The translations under genes were made by a program, and so were the position numbers. From positions 514,099 through 578,098 of the forward strand of contig NZ_SADT02000005.1 of the NCBI RefSeq assembly GCF_004016445.2: a DNA stretch of 64,000 nucleotides. Reading direction: 5' to 3'. Below are positions 24,484 through 33,121 of this stretch, piece after piece; within the stretch, counting starts at the first letter, position 1, and every line of letters begins with the position of its first letter. The notes below the pieces were generated by a model, which was not told where the DNA came from, did not search any database, and worked only from the letters and a program-made list of their open reading frames with translations. This DNA is from Mesorhizobium sp. M2E.F.Ca.ET.219.01.1.1. GTDB lineage: Bacteria; Pseudomonadota; Alphaproteobacteria; Rhizobiales; Rhizobiaceae.

Positions 24484-25398
24484 TCAGTTGTGCTTCAAAA
24501 ATTCCTGCACGGCGCTGATTGTCGGTCCGGGAGCCTCTTCCATCAGCCAGTGCCCGGACTCGGGGATGACGACTTCGGTCACATTGGTGGCGGCGTTGCG
24601 CATCACGACCGCCTCCGTCTCGCCGAAGGATTTCGCGCCGCCGATGGCGAGCACGGGCATCGGCAATTTCCTAACCAGGGTGGCCTGGTTGTCGATGGCG
24701 TCCTTGCGGATCGACCGGAACTGGGCGAAGGCGGCGTGCATGGCGCCGGGCCTTGCATAGAGTTTCGCGTAGTGCCGGCGGGTCGCCTCGTCGATTTTCG
24801 CCGGCGTGCCCGCGAAGTCGTTCCAGAACCTGTCGAGATAGATGCGTTCGCGGCCGCGCACGAGGCGCTCCATGTCGGGACCGCCTAAGTCGAAATGCCA
24901 CAGCCTTGGATCGCGCACGATATCGTTCCAGGGCGGAATGCCCGGCACCGGCGCGTCCATGACGACAAGCTTGTCCGTCTTTTCAGGATAGCGGGCCGCA
25001 TAGGCGTAGGCGACCATCGTGCCGATGTCGTGTCCGATGATATCGGCGTTGCCGATGCCCAGATGATCGAGCACGGCCCGGATGTCGGCGGCCTGGTTCC
25101 ATTTTTCGTAGCCGCTCTCCGGGATCGACGAAAGCCCCATGCCGCGCAGATCGGGAACGATGACGGTATGATCCTTGGAAAGGCCGAGAGCCAGCGGCTT
25201 CCACATGTCGCCGGTGTCGCCAAATCCGTGTATCAGCACCACGGCCGGCCCCGATCCGCCGATGCGCGCATAGATTTTGGCCCCGTTCGCGGCCACCATT
25301 TCAGTGTGGAAACCCGGAAAGGTGCCGCCTTCCGCGCGAGCAGTCATCGGCGCTGTTATCGCCAGGAACAACGAGAGCGCCAACGCCTTGCCGAGCAT
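24484..25398 (-). CDS. Secreted alpha/beta hydrolase (epoxide hydrolase/haloacetate dehalogenase type)
   Basis: 304-aa hydrolase with signal peptide MLGKALALSLFLAITAPMTARA. Core: VVLIHGFGDTGDMW, PDLRGMGLSS, nucleophile GHDIGT (Asp124), cap-domain LYARPGAMHAAFAQFRS and catalytic His in PESGHWLMEEAP. The Asp nucleophile points to epoxide or C-halogen hydrolysis. The start at 25398 follows GGAGGG-AAAG; an ATG at 25419 lacks one. It is divergent from a TetR gene with a 24-bp palindrome between them, so it is probably inducible. Confidence 0.9.
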   Translation of the reverse strand: MLGKALALSLFLAITAPMTARAEGGTFPGFHTEMVAANGAKIYARIGGSGPAVVLIHGFGDTGDMWKPLALGLSKDHTVIVPDLRGMGLSSIPESGYEKWNQAADIRAVLDHLGIGNADIIGHDIGTMVAYAYAARYPEKTDKLVVMDAPVPGIPPWNDIVRDPRLWHFDLGGPDMERLVRGRERIYLDRFWNDFAGTPAKIDEATRRHYAKLYARPGAMHAAFAQFRSIRKDAIDNQATLVRKLPMPVLAIGGAKSFGETEAVVMRNAATNVTEVVIPESGHWLMEEAPGPTISAVQEFLKHN

Positions 25399-25432
25399 CT
25401 TTCCCTCCACCATTTCCAACTACGGATGATGA

Positions 25433-25456
25433 AATGTAGAATGATCGTTCTACATT
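25433..25456. promoter_or_regulatory. TetR operator between hydrolase and TetR genes
   Basis: AATGTAGAA-TGATCG-TTCTACATT: perfect 9-bp arms around a 6-bp centre, midway between the two divergent start codons. Confidence 0.65.
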
Positions 25457-25496
25457 AAGCAAGCACTATTATGAAGACGCTGAGTAGGAGGCTGAC

Positions 25497-26090
25497 ATGG
25501 GAGCGGGAAGACCACGCGAGTTCGATATCGACCAGGCGCTCGACCGTGCGGTGCAACTCTTCTGGCGCCATGGCTATGAGGGGACTTCAATTGCCGACCT
25601 CACTGAAGCGCTCGGCATCACCCGCGCCAGCCTCTACGCCGCCTTCGGCAGCAAGGAGGCCTTGTTCCAGCGCGTCATGGATCGCTATGAGAGCCAGGCC
25701 GGCGCTTACAGGCGTGCGGCCCAGCAAGCCACGGCGCTTGAGGACGCAATCAGGCTGCTGATGACCGGGCCTGTCGAGCTGCACGGAGACAGCCGCAATC
25801 CGCAAGGTTGTCTGGGTGTTCAAGGAGCGCTGTCTGTCAGCCCGATATCGCAGGCGGTCAGGGGTGATCTGGCCGCTCGGCGTCGCCGCGGGGAGGCGGG
25901 CATTTTAAAACGACTGCAGCGCGCACAGGCCGAAGGCGAGTTGCAGGCCAGCGCGCAACCCGCGGATCTCGCCCGGTACCTTTCCGCGCTGATATACGGA
26001 ATGGCGATATTGTCGGCTGATGGAGCGACCAAAAAGCAATTGCAAGCGGTCGCGGATATCGCCCTTCGGGGCTGGCCGAAAGTTCATTAG
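25497..26090 (+). CDS. TetR/AcrR-family transcriptional regulator
   Basis: 197-aa regulator: MGAGRPREFDIDQALDRAV, HTH (LFWRHGYEGTSIADLTEALGITRASLYAAFGSKEAL) and C-terminal GCLGVQGALSVSPISQAVRGDL typical of the TetR_C group that senses small electrophiles. It is closely related in style to the regulator at 15504-16106. It is divergent from a secreted hydrolase gene and shares a strong palindrome with it; likely represses that gene and itself. Confidence 0.9.
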   Translation: MGAGRPREFDIDQALDRAVQLFWRHGYEGTSIADLTEALGITRASLYAAFGSKEALFQRVMDRYESQAGAYRRAAQQATALEDAIRLLMTGPVELHGDSRNPQGCLGVQGALSVSPISQAVRGDLAARRRRGEAGILKRLQRAQAEGELQASAQPADLARYLSALIYGMAILSADGATKKQLQAVADIALRGWPKVH

Positions 26091-26212
26091 GCGACGGTAT
26101 GAACCCGTAGCGGCATAGGAACACTGCCGCGACGCACGGCCCACGGATACATCTCCCGCCCAGATGGCATTCCAGCCGCTCGAGCTTGTCCGGTGACAGG
26201 CGGAAATGTCCG

Positions 26213-26241
26213 TTGACATATATGCAAATTAGATATATGCG
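26213..26241 (+). promoter_or_regulatory. Promoter/operator region of the NrtR-SPFH-NADK-like operon
   Basis: TTGACA at 26213-26218 followed by two direct copies of ATATATGC (starting 26219 and 26234, 15 bp apart) in an AT-rich tract that would include the -10. The repeat is a candidate site for the regulator encoded next. Confidence 0.4.
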
Positions 26242-26268
26242 GTTTGCGTATTACAGGTGGTGCATGCG

Positions 26269-27000
26269 ATGAACGAGACCGATTTCCTCAACGACTACGA
26301 TCCGAGTGCCTTCCAGCGGCCTTCAGTGGCCGTCGACCTTGTCCTGCTCGGTATCCGCGATAACCGGCCGGCCGTGTTGCTGGTCAAGCGCGGCCAGCTT
26401 CCGCATGCGGGGCGCTGGGCGCTGCCGGGTGGCTTTGTCGGGATCGACGAGTCGCTGGATGCGGCCGCCGCGCGGGTGCTGCGCGATAAGGCGGGCATGG
26501 CCGAGGCCCACCTCGAACAGCTCTACACGTTCGGCGCGGTGGCCCGCGATCGGCGCATGCGCATCATCAGCATCGCTTACCTCGCATTGCTCACCGAGCA
26601 GGCCTTCGATGCGGCGCTCGGCGCGATGCCGGCGCTGCTGCCGGCCGCGATCCAGGTGCCCTGGTCCGGCGAGACCGGTGGGCCGGTGAACGTGCTGTCA
26701 CCGGAAAACGAGACACTGGCGCTCGCTTTCGATCACGCGGATATCCTGGCGATGGCGATGCTCAGGCTGCGCGGCAAGCTCGACTATTCCGATGTCGCCT
26801 TCGCGCTGCTGCCCGAGCTCTTCACATTGCGGCAGCTGCAGGATGTGCACGAGGCGATCCTGGGCACGTCGCTCAACAAGCCGGCCTTCCGCCGGCGACA
26901 GCTCGACAGAGGATGGCTCAAGGCAACCGGCGCCTATGAAACGGGCGCCGCCTTCCGCCCGGCCGAGCTCTATCGTTTCCAACCGTCCACGGCCGATTGA
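26269..27000 (+). CDS. NrtR-like transcriptional regulator (degenerate Nudix domain plus winged helix)
   Basis: 243-aa protein. The Nudix fold (residues 18-150: AVDLVLLGIRDNRPAVLLVKR) has a broken Nudix box: after GG (54-55) and E61, the catalytic REx2EE reads RV..DK (69-74), so hydrolysis is unlikely and ligand sensing is expected, as in NrtR, which binds ADP-ribose. The C-terminal wHTH is typical (FALLPELFTLRQLQDVHEAI, KPAFRRRQLDRGWL). The start at 26269 is chosen over an in-frame GTG at 26257. It leads an operon with an SPFH protein (13 nt later) and an NADK-like protein, which supports a link to NAD metabolism. Confidence 0.88.
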   Translation: MNETDFLNDYDPSAFQRPSVAVDLVLLGIRDNRPAVLLVKRGQLPHAGRWALPGGFVGIDESLDAAAARVLRDKAGMAEAHLEQLYTFGAVARDRRMRIISIAYLALLTEQAFDAALGAMPALLPAAIQVPWSGETGGPVNVLSPENETLALAFDHADILAMAMLRLRGKLDYSDVAFALLPELFTLRQLQDVHEAILGTSLNKPAFRRRQLDRGWLKATGAYETGAAFRPAELYRFQPSTAD

Positions 27001-27013
27001 GGGAGAGACCACC

Positions 27014-27997
27014 ATGGCCACCATTCGCAGTCTAGGCTTCGTCGCCCAGCTTCGCAGCGAGGCAAGCAGCCATGTCATCCGCTACCGCAACGGCCGGGCG
27101 ATCGAAAGCGGCCGCGGCCTGGTCTTCTGGTTCGTGCCCGAGACCGCCAGCATCGCCGAGCTGCCGATGGACGACCGCGAGATGACCTTGTTCGTCAAGG
27201 GCCGCAGCCAGGATTTCCAGACCGTCGCCGTGCAGGGCACGATCGGCTGGCACGTCGTCGATCCGGCGCGGCTCGCCGAGCGCGTCGATTTCAGCATCGA
27301 TCTCAGGACCGGCAAGCTGCGCGGCGAGCCGATCGAGAAGATCCAGGCGCGCATTGCCGGCATCGCCAACCAGGCGGTGCAGCAATATCTCGGCCAGGCG
27401 CCGGTGCGCACGCTGCTCGACGCCGGCCCTGCGCCCTTGCGCGAGCGGCTGCAGGCGCTGGTCGCCACCGATCCCGCTCTGACCGACATCGGCGTCGCCG
27501 CCGTCGCCGTGCGTCTCACCAACCTGACGCCGACCAGCGAGCTCGAGCGGGCGCTGCAGACGCCAACCTTCGAGGCGCTGCAGCAGAAGGCTGACGAGGC
27601 GACCTTCCAGCGCCGCGCTTTGGCCGTCGAGAAGGAGCGGGCGATCGCCGAGAACGAGCTGGCGAACAAGACCGAGCTGGCGCGGCGCGAGAAGCTGCTC
27701 ATCGCCGAAGAAGCCGAGAACGCCCGCAATCGCGCAACGGGCGCGGCCGAAGCGCAGCAGATCGAAGCCGGCGCCGAGGCCGAGCGCATCCGCGCCATCG
27801 AGGGCGCGAAGGTGGAAGCCGAAAGGCAGCATATCGCCATCTATCGCGACCTGCCGCCCGCGATCCTGCTCGGCCTTGCCGCCCAGCAGCTCGCCGGCAA
27901 GCTGGAGAGGATCGAGCACGTCAACGTCACGCCCGACCTGCTCGCCACTGTACTTGGCGAGTTCCGCAAGAGCCCGGCGGCGATCGAAGGCCGGTAA
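27014..27997 (+). CDS. SPFH/Band 7-domain protein without membrane anchor
   Basis: 327-aa protein. The SPFH/stomatin-like domain (about 10-190) includes GLVFWFVPETASIAELPMDDREM, VAVQGTIGWHVVDP, QARIAGIANQAVQQYLGQ and DIGVAAVAVRLTNLTPTSELERAL. A charged Ala/Glu-rich coiled coil follows (about 195-285; rich in EKERAIAENELANKTEL), then a short helical tail. Unlike stomatins and flotillins it has no N-terminal hydrophobic hairpin or helix, so membrane attachment is not evident and ring-like oligomers in the cytosol are possible. The ATG follows GGGAGA. It sits between an NrtR-like regulator and an NADK-like gene in one operon (gaps 13 and 10 nt). Confidence 0.87.
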   Translation: MATIRSLGFVAQLRSEASSHVIRYRNGRAIESGRGLVFWFVPETASIAELPMDDREMTLFVKGRSQDFQTVAVQGTIGWHVVDPARLAERVDFSIDLRTGKLRGEPIEKIQARIAGIANQAVQQYLGQAPVRTLLDAGPAPLRERLQALVATDPALTDIGVAAVAVRLTNLTPTSELERALQTPTFEALQQKADEATFQRRALAVEKERAIAENELANKTELARREKLLIAEEAENARNRATGAAEAQQIEAGAEAERIRAIEGAKVEAERQHIAIYRDLPPAILLGLAAQQLAGKLERIEHVNVTPDLLATVLGEFRKSPAAIEGR

Positions 27998-28007
27998 GGA
28001 GCGAGCC

Positions 28008-28904
28008 ATGGCCGCGAACCGACCCCGCGCGGTCTTCGTGACGCGCGAGACCGACTACGAGCTGCTGATCGCGCATCACGCGACGCGGGGTCAGGCCCGC
28101 TTCTTCCTTGAGACGCGCGGCCAGCGGCTGGAAGACGTCGAGGCCCGCCATGATCGCTTCCACGCCGTGCTGGGCACCGCCCGCGCCGCGGTGCCGGCCG
28201 ATTGGCGCCAGACCCTGGTGAGCCGCGCCGACCTCAACCGCTTCCTGTTCGCGCCCGACGACGTCATCGTCGCCGTCGGGCAGGACGGGCTGGTCGCCAA
28301 TGTCGCCAAATACCTCAACGGCCAGCCGGTGCTGGGCGTCAATCCGGCGCCCGATCTCTATGACGGCGTGCTGGTGCGCATCGGCGCCGGCAGGCTGGCA
28401 AAACTGCTTGCCGCCAGCAGCGCCGGCGATGTCCAGGTGGAATCGCGCACCATGGTCCAGGCCGAGCTCGGCGAGGGTGAGACGCTGCTTGCGCTCAACG
28501 AGATATTCGTCGGCCATCGCAGCCACCAGTCGGCCCGCTACCGCATCGAGGCGGAAGGCGAGGCGGAGGATCACTCCTCCAGCGGCCTCATCGTCGCCTC
28601 CGGCACCGGCGCGACCGGCTGGGCGCGCTCGATCATGGAGGCGACGCATCTGGAGCTGTCGCTCGGCGGCGAGGAACATGCGGTCGGCTTCTGGGTGCGC
28701 GAGCCCTTCCCGAGCATCGCGACCGCCACGAAACTGCGGGCGGGAAAGATTACCGAAAAACCGCTTTTCATCACCTCGCGTATGAACGAGGGCGGCGTGA
28801 TCTTCGCCGACGGCATCGAGCAGGATTTCATCGCCTTCGACTGGGGCAGGCGGGTGCGGCTTTCGCCGGCGTCACGGGTGCTGCGGCTGGTGGTCGATCG
28901 GTAG
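28008..28904 (+). CDS. Divergent NAD kinase-fold protein
   Basis: 298-aa protein of the NAD kinase/diacylglycerol kinase superfamily. Equivalents of the NADK motifs are visible: GGDGT is GQDGL (91-95, keeping the catalytic Asp93), the NE motif is ALNEIFVGH (Asn164-Glu165), and the glycine-rich loop is SGTGATGWARS (198-208). FADGIEQ lies near the C-terminus. The N-terminal 60 residues (HHATRGQARFFLETRGQ) are unlike PpnK. AAGGAG precedes the ATG. Last gene of the NrtR-SPFH operon. It may phosphorylate NAD or a related nucleotide, or only bind it; normal ppnK is presumably elsewhere. Confidence 0.8.
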   Translation: MAANRPRAVFVTRETDYELLIAHHATRGQARFFLETRGQRLEDVEARHDRFHAVLGTARAAVPADWRQTLVSRADLNRFLFAPDDVIVAVGQDGLVANVAKYLNGQPVLGVNPAPDLYDGVLVRIGAGRLAKLLAASSAGDVQVESRTMVQAELGEGETLLALNEIFVGHRSHQSARYRIEAEGEAEDHSSSGLIVASGTGATGWARSIMEATHLELSLGGEEHAVGFWVREPFPSIATATKLRAGKITEKPLFITSRMNEGGVIFADGIEQDFIAFDWGRRVRLSPASRVLRLVVDR

Positions 28905-28932
28905 CGCCGCGGCAGCGCCGCGCGTCCGCTGT

Positions 28933-29472
28933 TCAGCTCCTGGAAGCTCCAGCCCTCCCGTTTGCGCCGTCGAGCAGCGCGATCAATCCCTTGAGGATTT
29001 CGATCGGCGACGGCGGGCATCCCGGGATGTGCAGGTCGACTGGCACCACGTCCGACACGCCGCCGACCACCGCATAGCTGCCCGCGAAGCAGCCGCCGTC
29101 CTTGGCGCAATCGCCTAGCGCAACCACCCATTTCGGGTTGGGTGTCGCCTCAGAAGTCCGCTTCAGCGCCTCGCGCATGTTCTTGGTGACCGGCCCGGTG
29201 ACCATCAGCACATCGGCATGGCGCGGCGAGGCGACGAAGCGGAAGCCGAAGCGCTCGATGTCGTAGAAGGCGTTGTTGAGCGCGTGCATCTCGAGCTCGC
29301 AGCCATTGCAGGAGCCGGCGTCGACCGCGCGGATCGACAGGCTCCGGCCGAGTTTCCGGCGCGCCATGCCGTCGAGCGCGCGCGCCAGCTCGTCGACGGC
29401 AGCATTGCTGGCTCGTGGCGGGCGTTCCGTCAGGGGCGGGCGGATCAGGCTTTCGAAGAGCAGTTTTCGCAT
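28933..29472 (-). CDS. Ehr complex small subunit (NuoB/HyfI-like, [4Fe-4S])
   Basis: 179-aa homologue of the electron-transfer subunit HyfI/HycG/NuoB. The proximal iron-sulfur ligands are intact in the hydrogenase-type spacing: CNGC (Cys55, Cys58), GDCAKDGGC (Cys122, Cys128) and IPGCPPSP (Cys152). VTGPVTKNM and the N-terminal basic helix support docking to the membrane arm. Last gene of the Ehr operon, 4 nt after the large subunit. Group-4 hydrogenases carry the same subunit, but here the partner lacks the NiFe ligands. Confidence 0.92.
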   Translation of the reverse strand: MRKLLFESLIRPPLTERPPRASNAAVDELARALDGMARRKLGRSLSIRAVDAGSCNGCELEMHALNNAFYDIERFGFRFVASPRHADVLMVTGPVTKNMREALKRTSEATPNPKWVVALGDCAKDGGCFAGSYAVVGGVSDVVPVDLHIPGCPPSPIEILKGLIALLDGANGRAGASRS

Positions 29473-29476
29473 GATT

Positions 29477-30988
29477 CTACAGGTCGTGGCCGGAATAGGA
29501 GCAGTTGAACGATTTGTTGCAGAGCGGGAAATCGGCGACGATGTTGCCTTCGATCGCCGCTTCCAGCAGTGGCCACTGGAACCACGACGGGTCGCGCAGG
29601 TGGCAGCGCTCGGTCAGGCCGTCCTCGCCGATGCGCAGCCAGGCAAGGATGTCGCCGCGAAAACCCTCGACCACCGCCATGCCCTCGCGCGGCCCCTCTG
29701 GCGCCGCGACCTCGACAAGGGTCGGGCCGGCGGGCAGCCGCCCGAGAATCTGCTCGACCAGCGACAGGCTCTGCTCGACCTCCCGCACGCGGATCCAGAC
29801 GCGCGCGTTGACGTCGCCCTCCTGCAGCACCGGCACATCGAAGGTAAGCTGGTCATAGGGGGCGTAAGCAAGATCGCGCCGCGCGTCGAAATCGCGGCCC
29901 GAGGCGCGCCCGACATAGCCGCCGGCGGCATATTGCCGGGCAAGCTCGCCCTTGAGCCGGCCGGTCGCCACCGTGCGGTCCTGCAGCGAGGCCGTGTTGT
30001 CGTAGAGCTCGACCAGATGCGGGAAGCGCCGCCTGATCTCCGCGACCAGCGACCGGATGGCATCCGCCCCCGCCTCGTTCAGCTCGCTTGCAGTGCCGCC
30101 GGGCAGGATGCGGTCGCGCATCAGGCGGTGGCCGAAGGCCGCATCGGCGGCGCGCAGCACGCGTTCGCGCAGCACGCCGCAATGCGCATGCATGATCGCG
30201 AAGGCGGCGTCGTTGCAGATGGCGCCGATGTCGCCCAGGTGGTTGGCAAGGCGCTCCAGCTCGGCCATCAGCGCCCGCAGCCAGATCGCGCGCGGCGGCG
30301 GCGCGACGCCGAGCGCCGCCTCCGCCGCCTGGGCGAAGGCCAGCGAATAGGCGACGGTGCTGTCGCCTGAGGTCCGGCCCGCGAGTTTCGCGGCTTGATT
30401 GATTGATGCGCCCTGCATCAACCCTTCGATGCCCTTGTGCACATAGCCCAGCCGCTCCTCCAGCCGCACCACCGTTTCGCCGCCAGCCGTGAAGCGGAAA
30501 TGCCCCGGTTCGATGATGCCGGCATGCACCGGCCCAACAGGAATCTGGTGGAGGCCGTCGCCCTCGGCCGTCAGGAACCGGTAGGACGATGCGGCCGCCG
30601 GCCCGCCGGGCCGCGCCGCCAGCGGATGTGAGACGCCCCATTGGCCGTGGTCGAGCCAGCGCCGGCTGTCGGGCAGGCCTTGCGGCGCCAGCCCGAACAG
30701 GTCCGCCGCGGCGCGTTCCAGCCGGAGCGCCGGCGGATGGTGCTGGCCGACCGACGGGTAGCGGCCGCCACGGCAATCCATGCTGATCACGCCGATGGTC
30801 TGCGCCTCGTCGAGAAGTGCCATGTGCACTTTGTCCGGCTCCCCCCACAGGCCGAGCAGGCTCCAGCGGCCGGCGGCGAGCTGCTCGACGGCGAGGTTCC
30901 AGGCCTTCGGGGCGACGACGGCGCGCCGCCAGGGCGCGTGATGCTCCACCTGGCGGTCGGCCTCGATGAGATCGGCGAATGCGGGCAT
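29477..30988 (-). CDS. Ehr complex large subunit (HyfG/NuoCD-like, NiFe ligands missing)
   Basis: 503-aa fusion of a NuoC-like N-terminal part (about 1-130) and a NuoD/hydrogenase large-subunit part. VGPVHAGIIEPGHFRF, RLEERLGYVHKGIEGLM, ELERLANHLGDIGAI and VEGFRGDILAWLRIGEDG are HyfG-like. The first NiFe motif (RxCGxC) is replaced by AGRTSGDSTVAYS (203-215), with no Cys, and the C-terminal DPCxxC by PLCNKSFNCSYSG, so a NiFe centre cannot form. That pattern defines Ehr complexes. The start at 30988 follows AGGA; ATG 31003 is an alternative, 5 nt after the upstream stop. Confidence 0.9.
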   Translation of the reverse strand: MPAFADLIEADRQVEHHAPWRRAVVAPKAWNLAVEQLAAGRWSLLGLWGEPDKVHMALLDEAQTIGVISMDCRGGRYPSVGQHHPPALRLERAAADLFGLAPQGLPDSRRWLDHGQWGVSHPLAARPGGPAAASSYRFLTAEGDGLHQIPVGPVHAGIIEPGHFRFTAGGETVVRLEERLGYVHKGIEGLMQGASINQAAKLAGRTSGDSTVAYSLAFAQAAEAALGVAPPPRAIWLRALMAELERLANHLGDIGAICNDAAFAIMHAHCGVLRERVLRAADAAFGHRLMRDRILPGGTASELNEAGADAIRSLVAEIRRRFPHLVELYDNTASLQDRTVATGRLKGELARQYAAGGYVGRASGRDFDARRDLAYAPYDQLTFDVPVLQEGDVNARVWIRVREVEQSLSLVEQILGRLPAGPTLVEVAAPEGPREGMAVVEGFRGDILAWLRIGEDGLTERCHLRDPSWFQWPLLEAAIEGNIVADFPLCNKSFNCSYSGHDL

Positions 30989-31007
30989 GTTTTTCCTAGT
31001 CATGCGC

Positions 31008-32459
31008 CTACCCCAGGATACCGGCGACGTGCTGGAACCACGCCACCAGCGGCGCCGGCAGATAGATGCCGGCGGCAAACACCAGAGCGAGATGCGAATA
31101 CATCGGCACATAGGACGCCTCGACCGGCGCCATGCCACCGCGCGGCTCGCCGAAGGCGACGCCGGTCAGCCGCAGCAACAGTGCCCCGAAGGCGATGAGC
31201 AGCCCGAACACCAGCGGGATCGCCAGCCAGGGATGCCTGGCGAAAGTCGAGCTGACGACCAGGAACTCGCTCATGAAGATGCCGAGCGGCGGCAGGCCGG
31301 CGATGGCCACGACGCCGATGACCAGCGCCCAGCCAAGCCCGGGATGGCTTTCGGTCAGACCCCTGATCTCGGAGATCTTCTGCGTGCCCTTGACCTGCGC
31401 GATATGGCCGACGGCGAAGAAAATAGCCGATTTGGTCAGGCTGTGCATGACCATGTGCAGCAGGCCGGCGAAATTGGCGAGCGGACCGCCCATGCCGAAG
31501 GCGAAGACGATGATGCCCATATGCTCGATCGAGGAATAGGCGAACAGGCGTTTGATGTCGCGGCGGCGGTAGAGCATGAAGGCCGCGAAGATCAGCGAGG
31601 TCAGTCCCATCGTGACCATCAGCGGCCCCGGCCCGATCGCCTGCGGGCTCGCCGCGAGCAGAAGCTTGAAGCGCAGCACGGCGTAGAGCGCGACGTTGAG
31701 CAGCAGGCCCGACAGCACCGCCGAGATCGGCGTCGGGCCCTCGGCATGCGCGTCGGGCAGCCAGGCATGCAAAGGGGCAAGGCCGACCTTGGTGCCGTAG
31801 CCGAGCAGCAGGAAGATGAAGGCGACGCTGAGCAGCGCGGGATCGAAATGCGCCGCCTTTTCGATCAGCACCGACCAGACCATGGCGTTGGTGCCTTCGC
31901 CGACGACCGGCTGCGCGGCCATGTAGACGAGGATCGTACCGAACAGGGCCAGCGCGATGCCGACGCTGCCGAGGATGAAATATTTCCACGCCGCTTCCAG
32001 CGCCTCATGCGTGCGGTAGATACCGACCATCAGCACCGTGGTCAGCGTGGCGAGTTCCACCGCGACCCACATCAGGCCGATATTGTTCGACACGAAGGCC
32101 AGGTTCATGCCGAACATCATGATCTGGTACATGGCGTGGTAGAAGCGCAGGTTCGGCGCGGTCAGCCGGCCGGTTTCCAGCTCATGCGCGATGTAGGACG
32201 CGCTGAACACGCTGGTGGTGAAGCCGACGAATGTGTTGAGCACGATGAAGACGATGTTGAGGTCGTCGACCAGCAGATATTGTCCCGGCGCCGGCCGGTC
32301 GGTGACGAACAGCGACAGCGCCGCGAGCAAGGTGAGCAGGCTGGCGATGACGTTCACGAGGGCCGTCATCTTGTAGTTCGGCATTGCCGCCAGGATAGCC
32401 GCGGCGCCCGCTGGGATGAAAAGGATCGCGGCCACGGCGTCGAAGGAAAACCCGCTCAC
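31008..32459 (-). CDS. Ehr complex antiporter-like subunit (HyfF/NuoN family)
   Basis: 483-aa, about 14-helix proton-pumping-type subunit related to HyfF, NuoL/M/N and MrpD. FLLLGYGTKVGLAPLHAWLPDAHAEGPTPISAVLSG is the family core with the conserved Lys and His; RDIKRLFAYSSIEHMGIIVFAFG and HMVMHSLTKSAIFFAVGHI carry the second Lys/His set. It overlaps the HyfE-like gene by 4 bp. Expected role: ion translocation in the membrane arm. Confidence 0.92.
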   Translation of the reverse strand: MSGFSFDAVAAILFIPAGAAAILAAMPNYKMTALVNVIASLLTLLAALSLFVTDRPAPGQYLLVDDLNIVFIVLNTFVGFTTSVFSASYIAHELETGRLTAPNLRFYHAMYQIMMFGMNLAFVSNNIGLMWVAVELATLTTVLMVGIYRTHEALEAAWKYFILGSVGIALALFGTILVYMAAQPVVGEGTNAMVWSVLIEKAAHFDPALLSVAFIFLLLGYGTKVGLAPLHAWLPDAHAEGPTPISAVLSGLLLNVALYAVLRFKLLLAASPQAIGPGPLMVTMGLTSLIFAAFMLYRRRDIKRLFAYSSIEHMGIIVFAFGMGGPLANFAGLLHMVMHSLTKSAIFFAVGHIAQVKGTQKISEIRGLTESHPGLGWALVIGVVAIAGLPPLGIFMSEFLVVSSTFARHPWLAIPLVFGLLIAFGALLLRLTGVAFGEPRGGMAPVEASYVPMYSHLALVFAAGIYLPAPLVAWFQHVAGILG

Positions 32460-33121
32460 CGGCGTTCTCCCCGGTAGTCGTCGAGCGCGCCGATATCGAC
32501 CGAATCGAACCGTTCGCGGATGCGGAACAGGAAGACGCCGATGACGATGAAGGCGATCAGGATCGAGAAGGCGACGCTGATCTCGACGACCAGCGGCATG
32601 CCCTTGGCGCCGGTGGCAGCCAGCACCAGCCCGTTCTCCAGCGACATGAAGCCGACGACCTGGCTGACGGCGTTGCGCCTTGTGACCATCACCAGCAGGC
32701 CCAGCAGGATGATCGACAGCGCGAAGGCGAGGTCCTCGCGGGCGAGCGGGTCGGCCTCGGGCGTCACCCGAAGCATCAGCACCATGGAGAGCGTCACCAG
32801 CCCGATCCCGGCAAGCATGGTCGGGCCGATGCCGACGGCGGTCTCGATGTCACGGTGGATGCCGAGCCTCTGGATGATGCGATGCAGCCCGACGGGAATG
32901 ACGATCGCCTTGAAGACCAGCGCTATCGCCGCGGTGATATAGAGATGATGCGCGTCCTGGATGTAGGCCTGCCAGGCCACCGAGAGCGCAAGCACGACCG
33001 CATGCAGCGCAAAGACGTTGATCAGCGCGAACAGGCGGTCCTGGTAGAGCATCATGAATGAGATCAGCACCAGGCTGCCGGCGAGCAGATGGGCGATGTC
33101 GAAGGTGAGACCGTTCATCAC
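32456..33121 (-). CDS. Ehr complex subunit HyfE-like (NuoK-type)
   Basis: 221-aa membrane protein with about seven helices. The N-terminal LVLISFMMLYQDRLFALINVFALHAVVLAL and the later MSLENGLVLAATGAKGMPLVVEI give the HyfE/MbhG signature, including the conserved intramembrane Glu (SLENGLVL). The C-terminus is hydrophilic (RERFDSVDIGALDDYRGERR). It overlaps both neighbours by 4 bp. Confidence 0.9.
   Translation of the reverse strand: MMNGLTFDIAHLLAGSLVLISFMMLYQDRLFALINVFALHAVVLALSVAWQAYIQDAHHLYITAAIALVFKAIVIPVGLHRIIQRLGIHRDIETAVGIGPTMLAGIGLVTLSMVLMLRVTPEADPLAREDLAFALSIILLGLLVMVTRRNAVSQVVGFMSLENGLVLAATGAKGMPLVVEISVAFSILIAFIVIGVFLFRIRERFDSVDIGALDDYRGERR

Noticed and set aside
29477..30988. Functional [NiFe] hydrogenase large subunit
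   Set aside because: Both CxxC NiFe-binding motifs are missing, so it is called an Ehr-type subunit instead.
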